From Sphingomonadales bacterium (GTDB lineage Bacteria > Pseudomonadota > Alphaproteobacteria > Sphingomonadales > Sphingomonadaceae), in assembly GCA_027490095.1 (NCBI GenBank), contig JAIXYT010000049.1:1-64000 (forward strand): a DNA stretch of 64,000 nucleotides, written 5' to 3'. Below the pieces are notes generated by a model. The model ran no database searches, had not been told where the DNA came from, and saw nothing but the letters and a program-made list of their open reading frames with translations. The position numbers and the translations under genes are program-made. Positions 31,928-43,257 of this stretch are shown piece by piece (position 1 is the first letter of the stretch; every line of letters starts with the position of its first letter).

Positions 31928-34798
31928 GTGAACAGACTGATGCAAGACGAGCAGGGACTTACCCACACCCTGCCACGCCCAAGCTGGGCGCGGCCGAACT
32001 GGCCCCTCGTTCCCGATGACGAGCTGACCCTCGCGCTGGATGCGGGGCTTCCCGGCAAGGCCGCCGCAGCCGTCGCCAGGGCTGCAGGAAAGCCCGCGCC
32101 GGCCGCCTCGTCCGAAGATGCGCAAAAGGCCGCCCAGGACACCGTCCGCGCCACCATGCTCATCCGCACCTACCGCGTCCGCGGTCACCTCGCGGCCGTG
32201 CTCGACCCGCTGGGCCTCGAAGCGCGCAAGCTGCCTGAGGATCTGACGCCCGAGTACCACGGCCTCACCGACCCGAACCGCACCGTCTACATCGGCGGCA
32301 TATTCGCGGGCATCGAAACCGTCACCGTCGCCGAACTCGTGCAGATCCTCCGCCGCAACTACTGCGGCCACGTCGGCCTCGAGTACATGCACATCAACGA
32401 TGTGGAAGAGCGCCGCTTCCTGCAGGAAAAGATCGAAGGGGCGACCAAGGAAATCCACTTCACGCCGCAAGGCAAGAAGGCGATCCTGAACAAGCTGATC
32501 GAGGCCGAGCAGTTCGAACGTTTCCTCGCCCGCAAATATGTCGGCACCAAGCGCTTCGGCCTCGAAGGCGCCGAAGCCGCGATTCCCGCGCTCGAATCCA
32601 TCATCAAGGTCGGCGGTGCGCAGGGCGTCCGGGAAATCGTGATCGGCATGCCGCACCGCGGCCGCCTCAACGTGCTCGCGAACGTCATGCAAAAGCCCTA
32701 CAAGGCAATCTTCCACGAATTCTCCGGCGGCTCCTCCAACCCCGACGATGTCGGCGGTTCGGGCGACGTGAAATACCACCTCGGCGCCTCGACCGACCGC
32801 GAGTTCGATGGCAACAAGGTCCACCTGTCGCTCACGCCCAACCCCTCCCACCTCGAAGCCGTGAACCCGGTTGTCCTCGGCAAGGTCCGCGCCACCCAGC
32901 GCATCCGCGGCGTCAACCGCACGCTGTCGCGCCCCGACGAGCTGCAGGACGAGGTGCTCCCCGTCCTCCTCCACGGCGATGCAGCGTTTGCAGGGCAGGG
33001 CATCGTCGCCGAATGCTTCGGCTTCTCCGGCGTCCCGGGATACTCGACTGGCGGCACGATCCACTTCGTCGTCAACAACCAGGTCGGCTTCACCACCTCG
33101 CCGGCCTTTGCGCGCTCCAGCCCTTACCCTTCCGACGTCGCCAAGATCGTCCAGGCGCCGATCTTCCACGTGAACGGCGACGATCCCGAAGCCGTCACCT
33201 TCGCAACCAAGGTCGCCACCGAATTCCGCCAGGCCTTCAACCGCGACGTCGTGATCGACATGTGGTGCTACCGCCGCTTTGGCCACAACGAAAGCGACGA
33301 GCCGGCCTTCACCCAGCCGCTCATGTACGCGAAGATCCGCGACCATCGCTCGGTCGCCAGCCTCTACGCCGATCGACTGGTCGCAGAGGGCCTTGTCACC
33401 GAAGCCGACGTCGCCGCGATGGAAAAGGCCTTCATCGATCGTCTCGAAGCCGATTTCGAGGCCGCGCCCCAGTTCGCCCCCACCAAGGCCGAATGGTTCG
33501 GCGGCCGCTGGCTGGGCCTGCACCAGCCGGCTGATCCCGTCACCGCGCGCCGCGCCGCCGAAACCGGCGTGCCCGCCGCGCGCCTGCAGGACATCGCCGC
33601 GAAGCTCCACGCCATCCCGCAAGGCTTCACCATGCACCGCACGCTGGAGCGCGTGGTAAAGGCCCGCGAGGCCAGCATCCAGGCCGGCGAGGGCATCGAC
33701 TGGGCAACGGCCGAAAGCCTCGCCTTCGCAACCCTCGTCTCCGAGGATCCCGAAGGCTATGGCGTCCGCCTCTCCGGGCAGGACAGCGGCCGCGGCACCT
33801 TTTCGCAGCGCCACGCCGTCTGGGTCGACCAGCAGACGGGCAAGAAATACGCCCCCATCAGCGCGGTCGTGCAGCCCGACTCCTCGGCCTTCTTCGAGGT
33901 GTTCGACAGCCCGCTCTCCGAATTCGGCGTGCTCGGCTTCGAATATGGCTTCGCCCTTGCCGACCCGAAGACGCTGGTGATGTGGGAAGCCCAGTTCGGC
34001 GATTTCGCCAACGGCGCCCAGGTGATGATCGACCAGTTCATCGCCGCCGGCGAGGCCAAGTGGCTGCGCGCCAACGGCCTCGTGATGCTGCTGCCCCACG
34101 GCTATGAAGGCCAGGGCCCAGAGCACAGCTCGGCCCGCCTCGAACGCTATCTGCAGCTCTGCGCCGAAGACAATCTCCAGGTCGCCAACTGCACCACGCC
34201 CTCCAACTATTTCCACATCCTCCGCCGCCAGATGCTGCGCGAGTTCCGCAAACCGCTCATCATCATGACGCCGAAGTCGCTGCTCCGGCACAAGCGCGCC
34301 GTCAGCACGCTCGCCGACATGGACGCAGGCTCCAGCTTCCACCGCTGCCTCGACGATCTGGCGACCCCGCCGGCCGACAAGGTGAAGCGCCTGATCCTCT
34401 GCACCGGCAAGGTCTATTACGACCTCGCCGACGAGCGCGACGCCCAGAAGCGCGACGATGTCTACATCCTGCGGGTGGAGCAGCTCTACCCGTTCCCGGG
34501 TGATGTGGTCGCCGACTATGCAAAGCGCTTCCCGAACCTCGAAACGGTCGTCTGGTGCCAGGAAGAGCCCAAGAACGCCGGCGCCTGGTTCTTCGTCGAA
34601 CCGCTCATCGAAGAGGCGCTCGGCCGCCGCGCCACCTATGCCGGCCGCGCGGCTGCCGCCTCGACCGCCACGGGCCTTGCCCGCCGCCACGCGGCCGAGC
34701 AGGCGAAGCTGATCCACGAAGCACTCGGCGAGGACCGCAAGGCCGTTCGCGCCGCAATCCGCTCCAGCCTGAAATCGTCGGCCTCCAAGGCCGCCTGA
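31928..34798 (+). CDS. sucA: 2-oxoglutarate dehydrogenase E1 component
   Basis: A 956-residue thiamine-diphosphate enzyme that decarboxylates 2-oxoglutarate. It has an N-terminal helix with the RPNWP segment, the E1o core [23 protein letters not shown], the thiamine-binding [13 protein letters not shown] region, and the C-terminal [15 protein letters not shown]. The start is GTG 31928; an ATG at 31940 would shorten it by four residues. It is followed by sucB after 10 bp. Confidence 0.98.
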   Translation: MNRLMQDEQGLTHTLPRPSWARPNWPLVPDDELTLALDAGLPGKAAAAVARAAGKPAPAASSEDAQKAAQDTVRATMLIRTYRVRGHLAAVLDPLGLEARKLPEDLTPEYHGLTDPNRTVYIGGIFAGIETVTVAELVQILRRNYCGHVGLEYMHINDVEERRFLQEKIEGATKEIHFTPQGKKAILNKLIEAEQFERFLARKYVGTKRFGLEGAEAAIPALESIIKVGGAQGVREIVIGMPHRGRLNVLANVMQKPYKAIFHEFSGGSSNPDDVGGSGDVKYHLGASTDREFDGNKVHLSLTPNPSHLEAVNPVVLGKVRATQRIRGVNRTLSRPDELQDEVLPVLLHGDAAFAGQGIVAECFGFSGVPGYSTGGTIHFVVNNQVGFTTSPAFARSSPYPSDVAKIVQAPIFHVNGDDPEAVTFATKVATEFRQAFNRDVVIDMWCYRRFGHNESDEPAFTQPLMYAKIRDHRSVASLYADRLVAEGLVTEADVAAMEKAFIDRLEADFEAAPQFAPTKAEWFGGRWLGLHQPADPVTARRAAETGVPAARLQDIAAKLHAIPQGFTMHRTLERVVKAREASIQAGEGIDWATAESLAFATLVSEDPEGYGVRLSGQDSGRGTFSQRHAVWVDQQTGKKYAPISAVVQPDSSAFFEVFDSPLSEFGVLGFEYGFALADPKTLVMWEAQFGDFANGAQVMIDQFIAAGEAKWLRANGLVMLLPHGYEGQGPEHSSARLERYLQLCAEDNLQVANCTTPSNYFHILRRQMLREFRKPLIIMTPKSLLRHKRAVSTLADMDAGSSFHRCLDDLATPPADKVKRLILCTGKVYYDLADERDAQKRDDVYILRVEQLYPFPGDVVADYAKRFPNLETVVWCQEEPKNAGAWFFVEPLIEEALGRRATYAGRAAAASTATGLARRHAAEQAKLIHEALGEDRKAVRAAIRSSLKSSASKAA

Positions 34799-34808
34799 GG
34801 GGACACAC

Positions 34809-35963
34809 ATGGACGTTGTCATTCCGACGCTCGGGGAGAGCGTGACCGAGGCCTCGATCGGCCAGTGGCTGAAGAAGCCCGGCGACGCGGTAAAGGCCGA
34901 TGAACCGATCGTCAGCCTCGAGACCGACAAGGTCGCCGTCGAAGTGAACGCCCCGGCCGACGGCGTGCTCACCGAACAGCTCTTCAAGGAAGGCGACACC
35001 GTCCAGGTCGGCGCCGTGATCGCCCGCCTCAATGCCGGCGCAACGGCGGCCGCTGCCCCGGCAGCTGCTGTGGCCCCCGCGCCGGTCGCTGCTCCGGCAG
35101 CCCCGGCTCCAGCACCTGCCGCCCCTGCAGCCCCGGCGCCGGCCCCCGCCTCCGCCCCCACCACCGGCCCCACCGCTCGCCGCAAGGCCGCCGAAGGGGT
35201 CGACATCTGGCCGTGGCGCAAGAACGACGACGGTGCCGAGGCCGCGCCCGTCAGTGCCCCCGCCCGCCGCGAGGAACGGGTCCGCATGACGCGCATCCGC
35301 CAGACCATCGCAAAGCGCCTGAAGGAAGCACAGAACACGGCGGCAATGCTCACCACCTTCAACGACGTCGACATGACGGCGGTGATGGAGGCGCGGGCCC
35401 GCTACAAGGACAGCTTCGAAAAGAAGCACGGCGTCCGTCTCGGCTTCATGTCCTTCTTCGTGAAGGCCTGCGCGCTCGCCGCCAGGGACGTGCCCTCGGT
35501 CAACGCGCGGCTGGACGGCGACGAGATCGTCTTCCACGATTACATGGACGTCGGCGTCGCGGTCTCCGGCCCCGGTGGCCTCGTCGTCCCCATCCTGAAG
35601 GACGCGCAGGCCAAGGGCTTCGCCCAGATCGAGCTGGAGATCGCCGACTTCGGCAAGCGCGCCCGTGACGGCCAGCTCAAGCTCGAAGAACTCCAGGGCG
35701 GCACCTTCACCATCTCCAACGGCGGTGTCTTCGGCAGCCTGATGTCCACCCCCATCCTCAACCCGCCGCAATCGGGCGTGCTGGGGATGCACCGCATCGA
35801 GGAACGCCCCGTGGTCGTGAACGGCCAGATCGTCATCCGCCCGATGATGTACCTCGCGCTCAGCTATGATCACCGCCTGATCGACGGCCGCGAGGCGGTC
35901 ACCTTCCTGGTCCGCGTGAAGGAGGCCCTCGAAGACCCGGTCCGCCTCCTGATCGACCTTTAA
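34809..35963 (+). CDS. sucB: 2-oxoglutarate dehydrogenase E2 (succinyltransferase), apparently without E3-binding domain
   Basis: A 384-residue dihydrolipoyl succinyltransferase. The lipoyl domain (1-76) has the lipoylated Lys41 in [11 protein letters not shown]. An Ala/Pro linker (about 77-118) follows. The catalytic domain (about 158-384) has [12 protein letters not shown] and the active-site [12 protein letters not shown]. Between linker and catalytic core there are only about 40 residues ([19 protein letters not shown] and an acidic/Ala stretch). The usual peripheral-subunit-binding motif with G-x-G-x-x-G-R-x-x-K-x-D is not there. E1 is directly upstream and E3 (lpd) directly downstream. 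Confidence 0.95.
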   Translation: MDVVIPTLGESVTEASIGQWLKKPGDAVKADEPIVSLETDKVAVEVNAPADGVLTEQLFKEGDTVQVGAVIARLNAGATAAAAPAAAVAPAPVAAPAAPAPAPAAPAAPAPAPASAPTTGPTARRKAAEGVDIWPWRKNDDGAEAAPVSAPARREERVRMTRIRQTIAKRLKEAQNTAAMLTTFNDVDMTAVMEARARYKDSFEKKHGVRLGFMSFFVKACALAARDVPSVNARLDGDEIVFHDYMDVGVAVSGPGGLVVPILKDAQAKGFAQIELEIADFGKRARDGQLKLEELQGGTFTISNGGVFGSLMSTPILNPPQSGVLGMHRIEERPVVVNGQIVIRPMMYLALSYDHRLIDGREAVTFLVRVKEALEDPVRLLIDL

Positions 35964-35967
35964 GTTG

Positions 35968-36000
35968 TTGTCATCCCAGCGAAAGCTGGGACCTCGTGCC
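35968..36000 (+). repeat. GTCCC-type palindromic repeat, copy 1 (sucB-lpd gap)
   Basis: TCCCAGC-GAAA-GCTGGGA (35974-35991) is a 7-bp stem with a GNRA tetraloop, followed by CCTCGTGCC. The same pattern recurs at 58518, 63217 and 63312, always between genes and in the same orientation. It resembles the short dispersed palindromes common in Sphingomonadales genomes. Confidence 0.75.
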
Positions 36001-36029
36001 GACCAAGAACCAACCGCAGGACAGCCCAA

Positions 36030-37421
<1,392 letters not shown>

Positions 37422-37429
37422 CGCCCAGC

Positions 37430-37879
37430 ATGGCCGGCTGGTTCCGATCCTTCCTGGAACGCTCCGGCCTCCTCGATCCGGACCCGGTGGAGCAGTTCGC
37501 GGGCGACGACGCGGCCATGGCCGAAGCCCGCCGACAGGCCCAGGCCGGCCTCGCCGACTATTGGGCCCGTTTCGAAGCCCCCGCCGACGACGAGGAGGCC
37601 TTCATCGTCAAGGTCAGCCTCCCCTGGGGACAGGCCTTCGAAACCATCTGGGCCGTCCCGCGTGCAAGGGTTGCGAACCTCGTCACCGTCGAGCTCATCA
37701 ACCGCCCGCAAAACCGCGCCCACCAGCTCGGCAAGGTCCTCGATGTCTTCGAATCCGACATCGTCGACTGGGCCTACCGCCGCGCCGGCGTGCTGCAGGG
37801 CGGCTTTTCCGAACGCCTGATGCTCGACCGCATGCCGCCCAAGCTCGCCGCCGCCAAGCGCGCCGACTATGGCTGGTAA
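37430..37879 (+). CDS. DUF2314 protein
   Basis: A 149-residue soluble protein. The core matches DUF2314: GDDAAMAEARRQAQAGLADYW, then FIVKVSLPWGQAFETIWAV, a stretch with NRPQNRAHQLGKV, and DIVDWAYR. It lies 8 bp after lpd and is probably carried on the same message. Function unknown; there is no signal peptide. Confidence 0.8.
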   Translation: MAGWFRSFLERSGLLDPDPVEQFAGDDAAMAEARRQAQAGLADYWARFEAPADDEEAFIVKVSLPWGQAFETIWAVPRARVANLVTVELINRPQNRAHQLGKVLDVFESDIVDWAYRRAGVLQGGFSERLMLDRMPPKLAAAKRADYGW

Positions 37880-37888
37880 CGGCCCGCC

Positions 37889-38521
37889 ATGATGGACCAG
37901 GCCGCCCTCGACGAGCTTCGCCGCATCTTCATCGCACTCGATTATCTCGGCGTCGCGATCTTTGCCGTTACCGGTGCCCTCGTCGCCGCCCGCGCGCGGC
38001 AGGATTTCGTCACCTGCGCCTTCTTCGCCGGCATGACAGGCATGGGCGGCGGCACCATCCGCGATCTCCTCATCGGTGCCCCCGTCTTCTGGATCCGCCA
38101 GGAATGGTTCGTCGCCGTCTGTCTCGCCGCCACCTTCGCTGTCTGGCTGCTGCGCACCGACCGGTGGCCCGGCAAGCCGCTGCGCTGGCTCGATGCCGTC
38201 GGCCTCTCGGCCTATTGCGCCTTTGGCTCGCTGAAGGCCCTCAGCTTCGGAATCGCGCCCGTGCCGGCCATGCTGATGGGCGTCATCACCGCCACCTTTG
38301 GCGGGGTCCTGCGCGACATGGTCGCCGGCCAGCCCTCCATCCTCCTCCAGCGCGAAATCTACGTCACCGCTGCAATCGCTGGCGCCACCACAACCGTCCT
38401 GCTGTCAGCGGGCTTCGGCCTCAACGGCTGGATCGCAGGCGGGGCAGGGGCAGCATGCGCCTTCGCAATCCGCGCCGGCGCAATCGCGCGCGGCTGGAAA
38501 CTCCCCATCCACCCCGGCTAG
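37889..38521 (+). CDS. TRIC / UPF0126 family membrane protein (YadS-like)
   Basis: A 210-residue protein with seven predicted helices and an internal repeat. The two glycine-rich blocks GMTGMGGGTIRDLLIGA and ATFGGVLRDMVAGQPSILL are the repeated signature of the trimeric intracellular cation channel family. Prokaryotic members conduct monovalent cations. It ends 4 bp inside the end of the convergent APC permease gene. Confidence 0.9.
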   Translation: MMDQAALDELRRIFIALDYLGVAIFAVTGALVAARARQDFVTCAFFAGMTGMGGGTIRDLLIGAPVFWIRQEWFVAVCLAATFAVWLLRTDRWPGKPLRWLDAVGLSAYCAFGSLKALSFGIAPVPAMLMGVITATFGGVLRDMVAGQPSILLQREIYVTAAIAGATTTVLLSAGFGLNGWIAGGAGAACAFAIRAGAIARGWKLPIHPG

Positions 38522-39792
38522 CCGGATCGTCGCTGCCGCGCGACGGCAAACAGCAGGCCGCCCACCCCCAGCGCCGCTGCCAGCTTCCACCAGGCCTCGG
38601 CCTCGTTCTGCGCCAGCGCCCACAGGCAAACGGCCGTTCCCGTCACCATCGCTGCAACCAGCGGCCAGCGCGGCATCGCCCGTTCGCCCGCCTGCACCCG
38701 CAGCCGGGGAAGCGCCGCATAGATCATCAGGAACAGCAGCAGCCGTGCGACCACCCCCAGCACCGCAAGCACCACGAAGCCGCCACTCAGCGCCAACAGC
38801 AGCGCCGCCGCCACGAAAAACCAAAGCGCATTGGCCGGTGTCCCGAAACGCGGGCTCAACCGGCCGAACCAGCCGGGCAGCTGCCCACCCATCGCCATCG
38901 CCCGCAGCAGGTGCGGCGTCGTCATCAGGTTGCCGTGCAGGTTCCCGGTCAACGAAGCCAGCGCAACTGCAATCATCAACAACCCGCCGGCAGGCCCGGC
39001 CACCGCAGCCCCGAACGCGATCAGCGGTGCATCGACACCCGTTCCCGTCTGCGCCGGATCGACCGCCGTATAGGCCAGCTGGATCAGGAAATAGAGCAGG
39101 GCGGTCGCCACGATCGTCTGCAGCAGCGCCCGCGGGATGGTGTGCCGCGCGTCCCGCGTTTCCCCTGCCGTCACCATCGCATTCTCGAAGCCGACAAAGG
39201 CATAGAAGATCACAAGTGCGCTTGCCTCCAGCCGCGACAGCGGCGGCAGCACCGCCACAGCCGGCAGATCCCGCCAGAACAGGGCCAGCCCTGCAATCGC
39301 CATCAGGATCAACGGGGCCGCCTTCAGAAGCGTGCTCCATTCCAGCAGCCGGATCGCGCCCTTTAACCCCAGCCAGTTCGCAATCCCCAGCCCGCCCAGC
39401 AGAGCCACCACGAAGAGGGACTTCAGCGCCGCGTCGCCCGCCACCGGCAGCACGGCCACGACATAGGCAGCCGCAACCGTCGAATTCGCTGCAAGTGCCG
39501 TCGCCTTGGCAATCGTGTACAACCAGCCCGCCTGAAACCCCGCCAGCGGCCCGAACGCCTGCGTCACATAGGCCTGCGGCCCGCCGCTCACGTCGAACCG
39601 GGCAGCCACCGCCGCCAGCGGCACGGCGACCACCAGCATCAAGACCCCGAACAGCGGAAACAGCCAGGGCCCGAAGGCGCCGAACTCCGTGAACACCAGG
39701 CCGGGCAGGGCAAAGATGCCGGCGCCCACCACGCCGTTGAACGCCAGGAAACCGGCCGCAAGCCCCCCGATCTGCCGGGGCAGCGCCGTCAC
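38518..39792 (-). CDS. APC-family amino acid permease
   Basis: A 424-residue transporter with about 12 helices. Helix 1 has the unwound substrate-site motif NGVVGAGIFALPG, and ARFDVSGGPQAYVTQAFGPLAGF is the conserved helix 3 entry. Helix 6 has FYAFVGFENAM, typical of basic/neutral amino acid APC members. The start is GTG 39792, overlapping the stop of the S41 peptidase gene. In an operon with two proteases, uptake of amino acids or peptide breakdown products is a reasonable but unproven role. Confidence 0.88.
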   Translation of the reverse strand: MTALPRQIGGLAAGFLAFNGVVGAGIFALPGLVFTEFGAFGPWLFPLFGVLMLVVAVPLAAVAARFDVSGGPQAYVTQAFGPLAGFQAGWLYTIAKATALAANSTVAAAYVVAVLPVAGDAALKSLFVVALLGGLGIANWLGLKGAIRLLEWSTLLKAAPLILMAIAGLALFWRDLPAVAVLPPLSRLEASALVIFYAFVGFENAMVTAGETRDARHTIPRALLQTIVATALLYFLIQLAYTAVDPAQTGTGVDAPLIAFGAAVAGPAGGLLMIAVALASLTGNLHGNLMTTPHLLRAMAMGGQLPGWFGRLSPRFGTPANALWFFVAAALLLALSGGFVVLAVLGVVARLLLFLMIYAALPRLRVQAGERAMPRWPLVAAMVTGTAVCLWALAQNEAEAWWKLAAALGVGGLLFAVARQRRSG

Positions 39793-41267
39793 GCCAGTGG
39801 CAGTTGCAGCGCGCGCGTCATCTGCGGATCCTCGCCTGTCGCGATGCTCCGCCGCGTCGTCGGTACGGCAATATCGGGCATCAACCCCGCATCTGGCGGA
39901 TTGCCGGGTGGAAAAAAGCCGATCAGCGGCAAGTCCATTTCCAGCCGGCTTTCGGGGAGCCGAAGGAAGAAGAACGACCCGCCGTTGATCCCCCGCTGAT
40001 TGCCGCCGGTCGGCTCACCCAGCAGCACGCCAAGGCTGTTTCCCCGCACCGTCCGCGCGAACTGGAAGGTCGCCGAGCTGTTTGCGCTGTCGATCAGCAC
40101 GATCAGCTTCGCCGTCAGCCGCGCTCCGTCCGCCGGCGCAATCACATCGGCCTCGCCAGTCGGAAGCGTATAGAACCCCTCCGCATCCGGCCCGCGCGCG
40201 TCCTTCCCAAGCGTGTGAAAGCCAGGATCCCATGTGTCGAGATGCGGGCGCATGTCGGGCGGCGTCTCGCGGAACCGCACCCGCCGCGCCGCGCCTTCCT
40301 CGGCCAGCGGAGCGCCGATCACCCGCGCGAGGATCGGGTCCCCGCAATCTTCGCCCCCCTCGTTGCCGCGCAGGTCCAACACCAGCCGCTTCGAGCCGCG
40401 CGCGATCGTCTCGTCGATCACACCGGTCAGCCAACTGCGCCAGTCCCACTTGCTGTTGTAGGTGGCCCAGTCCGGCATCGTGAGGATCGTCGCGTCGCCT
40501 TCGTGGCGGTGCATCCAGCCGCGCTGCGCGTCCTCGGTCGCAGCCTCCCGGCTGTCGAGCCCCAGCAACGGCATCTCCACAAGAACGGCATCACCGCGCG
40601 GCGGCTCCAGCAGCAGCTTCGCCGACCGCGGCGCAGGCGTCCGGTCCAGCGCCCACATCACGTCGAACGCCTCCCAGCGCGAGGAGCCCTCGCGAACCTC
40701 CATGTTGGCGATCCGCTTGAAATCATTGCCGCCATCGGCCCGCGCAAGCGGCAGCATCCGCGCCAGCAGGCTGCCATCCGCCGCGCCGTCGATCGTCGAA
40801 ACCCGCGTGCCCCGCACCAGCGCCGGGTGGGCCACCAGCGGCTTCGTCACGATCATCTGCCGGTCGATCCAGCGGAAATGGAAGGGCAGCCGGTCAGCCC
40901 GCGCGCTCATCACCCCGGCCCACAATTTCCCCATGTTGAAGGGGCTCACATAACTGTGCCCGCAGCGCACGGCCGCGGCTGCCCGGTTGAAGGCCAGCCA
41001 GAACTGCCCATGATGTTCGGCTGCAACCGCCTCCCGATCAAGCCGTTCGCGCACGGCGCGCCACCGGGCAGGCGTCAGGTACCGATACAGTCCGGGGTGC
41101 AGCGTCTCATAGGCTCGGGCAAACAGCGCCGCATCGGCCAGCCGGCCGGCCTTGCCCGGAAGAATCGGCGCCGCCGCCTGTGCCTGCAGGGCCGAGGGTG
41201 CCAGCGCTGACAGCGCCCCTGTCGACGCGCCAAGGATGTCGCGGCGCGTCCAGCCTGCCTCAGTCAA
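39789..41267 (-). CDS. Exported S41-family peptidase
   Basis: A 492-residue protein with a twin-arginine-like signal (WTRRDILGASTGALSALAP). The S41 protease core is in the second half: LVLDLRGNEGGEDCG, then KLIVLIDSANSSATFQFA with the nucleophile Ser region, and LGEPTGGNQRGINGG. It is expected in the periplasm. TTG 41267 is the only start that fits the signal; it overlaps the sppA stop by 8 bp. It shares the sppA-S41-APC operon. No PDZ domain was recognised. Confidence 0.82.
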   Translation of the reverse strand: MTEAGWTRRDILGASTGALSALAPSALQAQAAAPILPGKAGRLADAALFARAYETLHPGLYRYLTPARWRAVRERLDREAVAAEHHGQFWLAFNRAAAAVRCGHSYVSPFNMGKLWAGVMSARADRLPFHFRWIDRQMIVTKPLVAHPALVRGTRVSTIDGAADGSLLARMLPLARADGGNDFKRIANMEVREGSSRWEAFDVMWALDRTPAPRSAKLLLEPPRGDAVLVEMPLLGLDSREAATEDAQRGWMHRHEGDATILTMPDWATYNSKWDWRSWLTGVIDETIARGSKRLVLDLRGNEGGEDCGDPILARVIGAPLAEEGAARRVRFRETPPDMRPHLDTWDPGFHTLGKDARGPDAEGFYTLPTGEADVIAPADGARLTAKLIVLIDSANSSATFQFARTVRGNSLGVLLGEPTGGNQRGINGGSFFFLRLPESRLEMDLPLIGFFPPGNPPDAGLMPDIAVPTTRRSIATGEDPQMTRALQLPLA

Positions 41268-43134
41268 GCAGGCGAGCCCGCAGCACCTCGCCAACCGATT
41301 TGATCGCCGGCCCCTCACGCGACGGGATGGTATAGCCCATGCAGGTCAGGCAATGCGCCTGCACCGTCGGCCCCCTGGCAACTGACACGGCCGCCTCCAC
41401 CTGCGCCGCCGCCTTCAGCCGCGAAACCATAACCGCCCGCGCCAGCGCGTCCTTCGGCATCGCGCTGCCGCCCTCCAGCCCGGAAAGCAGCTGCACCAGG
41501 AACGGCTGCGGCGGGCTCATCACCTTCACCCGCGGCTCGCCCTTGATCCCCGCGCGCTTCCCCGCCTCACGGACGGCGGCCTGCAGGTCGCCATACTGGT
41601 CGACCAGCTTCAGCTCCTTCGCCCGTGTGCCAGACCACACGCGCCCTTCCGCAATCGGCGCAACGTCGGCCACCGGCATCTTGCGCGCCGTCGACACCCG
41701 GGTCAGGAACTGGCGATAGATATCCTCCACGCCGGACTGGATCAGCGCCCGCGCAGGCTCGTTCAGCCCGCCGACGATATCCGGCTGTCCGGAAAAGGGG
41801 GTCGTGCGCACGCCGTCGGTCGAAATCCCGAGCTCCTGCAGCGTGCCCTGGAAGGTCGGGATCACGCCGAACACCCCGATCGAGCCGGTGATGGTCGCCG
41901 GGCTCGCGAAGATGCTGTCCGCGCCCGTCCCGATCCAGTAGCCGCCGCTCGCTGCAACCGGGCCGAAGCTCGCGATGACCGGCAGCTTTTTCGCCCGGGC
42001 TTCCTCCATCGCCAGCCGGATCTGCTCCGACGCCGTCGCCGATCCGCCACCCGAATCAACCCGCACCACAAGTGCCTTCACATCGCTGTCGGCAAGCGCG
42101 TCCTCGATCAGCTGGCTGATGGTGTCTCCCCCGGCAGCACCCGAAGGCGCCTCGCCGTCCACGATGGAGCCTGCCACATGCACGACCGCCACGGCAGGTC
42201 CCGACTGGTTGGCAGGCTTGCGCGCCGCCCAATAGTCGCGGAAATCGATCCGCTTGAAATCGCCGGGCCGATCCGGGTCGTCGCCTTCGCCCAGCTGCGT
42301 CTTCAGCCGTGCGGCCCAGCCGTTGCGGCTGATCACCTCGTCGACCAGCCCCGCCCCCTTCGCAAGCTCGGCCTGGCTCTGGTTGGCGCCGGCCACCCGC
42401 TGCGGCCAGCTTTCCAGCAGGGCCGCCACGTCCAGCTCCTGCCGCTGCCGCTGCACGCCGCTCCTCCAGCTGGCCCACAGGTCGTCGGCCAGTTGCTGGT
42501 CGGCGGCCTTCGCCTCGGGGGATGCCTCCGAGCGCGTGAAGGGCTCGACGAAGCTCTTGTAGGTGCCCACGCGGAACACCTCCACATTCACCTTCAGCTT
42601 GTCGAGCGCGTCCTTGAAATAGAGGTTGCTGCCGCCCGGTCCCGTCAGCACCACGGCGCCCATCGGGTCCAGGGCGATGCTGTTGGCGTGCGATGCCAGG
42701 TAATAGCCGTCATCCCCATAGGCCGTCGCCCAGGCCTCGACGGTCTTCTTCTTCGCCTTGAACCGGTCCAGCGCAGCGCCGACGCTTTCCAGGTTCGCGA
42801 GGCCGCCGCCGAGGAAGCTGTCGAGGTCCAGCGTGATGCGGCTGATCGCGGGGTCCTCGGCAGCCCGGTCGATCGTCTTCACGAGGGTCAGTGTCTCGAT
42901 CTCGGGCACGACCTCCTCGCCGCCCAGCAACGCCAGCGGCGTCGGTTCGCTCGCCTGGTCCACCAGCAGCCCATCCATCTCGATATGCAGCGCGGCTCCA
43001 TCCGGCACATTCGCGATCGGCGCCCGCATCGAGAAGCTGGCCCACAGCGCTCCGAACAGCAACAGCATGAAGACAAGGACCAGTGCGTCCTTCACCCCGA
43101 CGAGGAAGCCCCAGACGCCCTTCAGGAATTGCAT
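41260..43134 (-). CDS. sppA: Signal peptide peptidase SppA (67K type)
   Basis: A 624-residue membrane-anchored serine protease that degrades cleaved signal peptides. It has one N-terminal helix (about 15-33) and two tandem SppA domains. The catalytic Lys is K193 in GTYKSFVEPF and the nucleophile is S396 in VAASGGYW, matching the E. coli dyad. The C-terminal 35 residues carry an unusual HCLTCMG cysteine pair. It is the first gene of the minus-strand operon. The 123 bp upstream (43135-43257) separate it from a divergent membrane gene and hold no gene. Confidence 0.95.
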   Translation of the reverse strand: MQFLKGVWGFLVGVKDALVLVFMLLLFGALWASFSMRAPIANVPDGAALHIEMDGLLVDQASEPTPLALLGGEEVVPEIETLTLVKTIDRAAEDPAISRITLDLDSFLGGGLANLESVGAALDRFKAKKKTVEAWATAYGDDGYYLASHANSIALDPMGAVVLTGPGGSNLYFKDALDKLKVNVEVFRVGTYKSFVEPFTRSEASPEAKAADQQLADDLWASWRSGVQRQRQELDVAALLESWPQRVAGANQSQAELAKGAGLVDEVISRNGWAARLKTQLGEGDDPDRPGDFKRIDFRDYWAARKPANQSGPAVAVVHVAGSIVDGEAPSGAAGGDTISQLIEDALADSDVKALVVRVDSGGGSATASEQIRLAMEEARAKKLPVIASFGPVAASGGYWIGTGADSIFASPATITGSIGVFGVIPTFQGTLQELGISTDGVRTTPFSGQPDIVGGLNEPARALIQSGVEDIYRQFLTRVSTARKMPVADVAPIAEGRVWSGTRAKELKLVDQYGDLQAAVREAGKRAGIKGEPRVKVMSPPQPFLVQLLSGLEGGSAMPKDALARAVMVSRLKAAAQVEAAVSVARGPTVQAHCLTCMGYTIPSREGPAIKSVGEVLRARLLD

Positions 43135-43257
43135 TCAACCCACTCCGCTGACCAAGCCCGAGACTTAGCGGCTGTGCGTGAAACTGCAATGGACGTGCAC
43201 CCGCCGGGACGTCGCAGCCGTTGACACATCGCCTGTCGCCGGGCAGCCCTTCATCCC

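Noticed and set aside
31409-35374. A 1321-codon open frame on the minus strand, antisense to sucA/sucB
   Set aside because: It is a by-product of high GC at third codon positions; its translation is Gly/Ala/Asp/His-rich without any family motif, and sucA and sucB on the plus strand are unmistakable.
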